A DNA stretch of 17,085 nucleotides from Cylindrotheca closterium (Eukaryota; Bacillariophyta; Bacillariophyceae; Bacillariales; Bacillariaceae). Of this stretch, positions 14,561 through 17,085 are shown one piece after another. The notes beneath the pieces were generated by a model. That model was not told where the DNA came from and did not search any database. It saw only the letters and a list, made by a program, of their open reading frames with translations. The position numbers and the translations under genes are program-made. Each line of letters starts with the position of its first letter. The first letter of the stretch is position 1. The stretch covers positions 1-17,085 of the forward strand of contig CAKOGP040001816.1 in assembly GCA_933822405.4 (NCBI GenBank), written 5' to 3'.

Positions 14561-17085
14561 CTATTTTGTAGTTCCTTCGTCGACATTTGTCATCATCTTT
14601 GGGATGTGTTTCTCATGTAGGTTTCCAGTTACATTCTTTGTCATGATGTCAGATTCATTATCAGTTCCTTTGACAAATAGAATCTTCAAAATACCATCCG
14701 GTCCAGTGTATTGTGTTACGAATTTTGTGCGAATGTCCACGTGTCGTGTTCTCTGGTTCGTTGTGACATTTGTCGCCATAAAAATTGCCGCGGTATTATC
14801 AACTCGAATAACAATCGGATATTCGACTTTCACTCCCATGGTTTCCAGGATCTGCGCAATAAATAATACTTCTTTTGCCACTTCACTCAAGGCAATCCAC
14901 TCTGCTTCTGCGCTGCTCAAAGTCACTGTTCGTTGCGCTTTGCTTCTCCAACAGATTGGAACTCCACATAGATAAACAATAAAACCACTCACTGATTTTC
15001 TTGAATCTGGGTCTCCTGCATAATCACTGTCAGAAAACGCAACAACGTTCCATAGTAAACCTTTAGATCCAATCACTGGTTCAATTTTCAATCCAAGTCC
15101 TTTCGTATCCAATACATGCTTGATGATCCTCTTCATCTCTTTCATTGCTCTTGGTGTTGTCGAATCAAGTACCTTTGATAGTTCTCTCACTGCATTTGCG
15201 ATATCAGGTCTTGTATGCTTCACAAGATAGAGCAACTTTCCAGTTCCACTTCGAAATTGCTTCTGTTCTTCAGGTGTCACGGTTACACCTTCTTCACTGC
15301 GAACGAGACCTTGTCCTGGCGTTCCAGGTGTCTTGTATTTAGGCATGTTTCGTACCATTTCTCCAAAATCCTCTTCCAATGTCTTCAACAAGTGTGGTTG
15401 ACGTAATACTGCTTTCGTGCGATCTTCGTTGAAGCTGACGTCGCAGCTCAAATAATCTTTCAGGGTCTTTTCGGTTTTCAGAGTCAGTCCTTTCTCCTTC
15501 AGTTTTGCCTCAACTAGCTCCAATGCTTCAGGTTTTCCAATGCAAAGACAGTCGTCAACATATAAGCCAATGAAAACAATCCCATGTTCACTGTTCCAAT
15601 GCATCAAACAAGGATCTGCTTCTCCACCTTCGAATCCAATATCTTTCAAGATCGACACAAACTTTTTCCACCATTGTCGCGCTCCTTGCACAGTCCCATA
15701 TGCGGTTTTCATTAATTCAATACAATCTTCACTCATATCAATTGATGAATCCACAAGATCGTATCCAACAGGCAGATTCATGAATATTTGTTCTCCTTCA
15801 TCAAATTCTCCATGTAGAAAGGCTGTCTCCATGTCAATTAGCCAAGCGTCAAGTTTCCAAATCATCATTGCAACAAGTAGTATTCTCCATGTGATGTCAT
15901 TGATAACTGGAGCAAAGTGTTCTGTGAAATCAACTCCAGGATTTTGTGAGTATCCGCATGCAACAAGTCTTGATCGAAACACTCCATTTCGTTTGATCTT
16001 GAATACCCATTTGCATTTGATGCATCTTCTTCCATATGGTAGATCTCTTCGTTTCATTTTTCGCCAAACTCCACGGCGTATCATGTCGCGAAATTCCTTT
16101 CTGATCGCTTCTCGCCATTTGTCCCGTTGATATTTGTCTGGATGGTTCCATGCTTCTTGGAAGTTCTTTGGTTCTTTGTAGTTGGTTTCTTCGATTTCTT
16201 TGTTTTCCATAATATTTTTCATCATTTTTTCTGTCACTTGTAGTGCTAGATCTGGCCACTGTAAATCCGGATTCATCATCATGTTTGCAACATCGTTTTC
16301 GTTGAATAATGGTCCACGTTGATCCCCAGTGAAATCGATTTCTTCTTCTTCCGTTGGCTCTTCTGTTGTTCGAACACGAGTTGCTGTCTCCCTTCCTGAT
16401 TCGGAATTTGCAGTTGCCAATCTTGTTTGTGTCCTGGTACGAAGTATAGGTTGGGTCCCATGTCGGTTCATATCCCATGTTTGTAAATCTCTCTGCCATC
16501 TGGGAGTTGGTGCTGTTTTTGCCGGTTGTTGGGTTGTCGCAGAGTGTGTAACTCTTTGTGGATCTGCGCCCGAGTCCAATTGCACTGCTGGCATCGTTGC
16601 CCTTTCCGTAGCTGTTGGTGCTGTTGGAGTCGGTCCCGTTTCTTGTGTTGTTGTATTTGCGTCGTTTGCTTGAGTTGTCGGTGCTTGTACAATATCATTG
16701 TCATTTGCGGTTTCCAATAGGAGCTCCTGTGTCAATCGTAGTGTGTTAGTTTTCTTGATTCCCTTCCAATCTCCATAGCTTTTGTTCAACCATGACACAT
16801 CTCTACTTGAACTGATTCGCTTTGTCTTTGGGTCGTAGAATTTGTAAGTGTCTACACTGGAGTTATCAGCATATCCCACAAACATGACTGTTCGTCCACG
16901 GTCTTTCAGTTTGCCCTTGATCTTTGTGTGTACCTTGATCACTGCCATTTCACCGAATGTTCTCAAGTGTCTCGCAAATCTAGCTTCTCGTTTCCAGAAT
17001 TTTTGATGTGAACTTTGTTCACCACGTTGATAGACAAGTGCTGTGTCCAATTTTGTCGCTGTATCTGCCGCTTCTGCCCATAGAT
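14561..17085 (-). CDS. Ty1/copia polyprotein: integrase end, RT, RNase H (5' partial)
   Basis: An open frame from the window edge (17085) to TAG at 14561-14563, about 840 codons without a break. At the edge it reads L-W-A-E-A, the typical end of the copia integrase core, followed by HLRTFG and V-M-F-V-G-Y. A Thr/Gln/Pro-rich linker (about 16400-16700) leads to RT: SRLVACGYSQ, DMETAFLHGEF (about 15803-15835) and the catalytic Y-V-D-D at 15551-15562. RNase H follows with SDSDYAGDPDSRKSVSGF (about 14990-15035) and SSAEAEW (about 14896-14917). The catalytic signatures are intact, in contrast to the other two retroelements here, so this copy may be recent or active. Gag, protease and most of integrase lie outside the window. 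Reading frames on the opposite strand are shadows. Confidence 0.95.
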   Translation of the reverse strand, partial: LWAEAADTATKLDTALVYQRGEQSSHQKFWKREARFARHLRTFGEMAVIKVHTKIKGKLKDRGRTVMFVGYADNSSVDTYKFYDPKTKRISSSRDVSWLNKSYGDWKGIKKTNTLRLTQELLLETANDNDIVQAPTTQANDANTTTQETGPTPTAPTATERATMPAVQLDSGADPQRVTHSATTQQPAKTAPTPRWQRDLQTWDMNRHGTQPILRTRTQTRLATANSESGRETATRVRTTEEPTEEEEIDFTGDQRGPLFNENDVANMMMNPDLQWPDLALQVTEKMMKNIMENKEIEETNYKEPKNFQEAWNHPDKYQRDKWREAIRKEFRDMIRRGVWRKMKRRDLPYGRRCIKCKWVFKIKRNGVFRSRLVACGYSQNPGVDFTEHFAPVINDITWRILLVAMMIWKLDAWLIDMETAFLHGEFDEGEQIFMNLPVGYDLVDSSIDMSEDCIELMKTAYGTVQGARQWWKKFVSILKDIGFEGGEADPCLMHWNSEHGIVFIGLYVDDCLCIGKPEALELVEAKLKEKGLTLKTEKTLKDYLSCDVSFNEDRTKAVLRQPHLLKTLEEDFGEMVRNMPKYKTPGTPGQGLVRSEEGVTVTPEEQKQFRSGTGKLLYLVKHTRPDIANAVRELSKVLDSTTPRAMKEMKRIIKHVLDTKGLGLKIEPVIGSKGLLWNVVAFSDSDYAGDPDSRKSVSGFIVYLCGVPICWRSKAQRTVTLSSAEAEWIALSEVAKEVLFIAQILETMGVKVEYPIVIRVDNTAAIFMATNVTTNQRTRHVDIRTKFVTQYTGPDGILKILFVKGTDNESDIMTKNVTGNLHEKHIPKMMTNVDEGTTK

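Larger units (their letters stand above)
14151..17085 (-). mobile_element. Ty1/copia retrotransposon, 3' half, coding part intact
   Basis: The intact polyprotein and a candidate 3' LTR place the 3' end of this element at about 14151, only about 80 bases upstream of the ATG of the broken gag on the same strand. It probably inserted into the 5' leader of that older element. The integrase-RT-RNase H order is the defining order of the copia superfamily. Confidence 0.8.

Noticed and set aside
15540..16130. 196-codon plus-strand ORF (and other plus-strand ORFs between 14481 and 16720)
   Set aside because: They are antisense shadows of the intact copia polyprotein on the minus strand.

Overview
The window looks like a repeat-rich, gene-poor stretch of nuclear DNA from a stramenopile alga, most likely a diatom. 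This rests on: (i) a long uninterrupted Ty1/copia polyprotein with an adjacent candidate LTR; (ii) a second copia-type gag whose style recalls the CoDi elements of diatoms; (iii) a decayed retroelement whose gag and pol pieces resemble a family I associate with diatom genomes; (iv) an intronless gene fusing a predicted PD-(D/E)XK nuclease domain to a protein kinase, an architecture known from Crinkler-type (CR) proteins. The organism call is inference; no rRNA or tRNA gene was recognised.

Left part (1-3069): short CT-rich direct repeats, then an unrecognised Cys/His-rich gene (507-1715, +) broken by one in-frame TAG that sits at a 42-bp tandem duplication. After it come about 500 bases of apparent non-coding DNA, a foldback structure (2227-2371), a short minus-strand ORF (2427-2687) and a second, switch-like hairpin pair (2702-2769).

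Middle (3070-5769): the one clearly intact cellular-type gene, on the minus strand. It has an N-terminal charged coiled coil, a predicted restriction-endonuclease-like domain and a C-terminal kinase with its main catalytic residues. Its 5' end holds a 100-bp alternating purine/pyrimidine, GTAC/CACGTG-rich palindromic stretch that is probably promoter rather than coding.

5770-9525: an intergenic region ending in six 20-bp palindromic tandem repeats (with a perfect 40-bp palindrome); an unrecognised gene (6783-7691, +) with two in-frame stops and a probable compensated frameshift; a tandem array of alternating 186/180-bp units (7921-8790) that read as a 60-62 residue protein repeat; and an unsupported 209-codon ORF (8896-9525).

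Right part (about 9541-17085): three retroelement pieces. A plus-strand copia element keeps a TATA-bearing leader and a broken gag (10288 to about 11745). It is fused tail-to-tail with the truncated pol of a minus-strand retroelement (about 11745-14142), whose gag carries a CCCH-like zinc motif. About 80 bases upstream of that gag start lies the 3' end of a minus-strand copia element with an intact integrase-end/RT/RNase H reading frame running off the window at 17085. The genes do not form a common pathway. The window is best read as a retroelement cluster beside decayed host-type genes and one intact nuclease-kinase gene.
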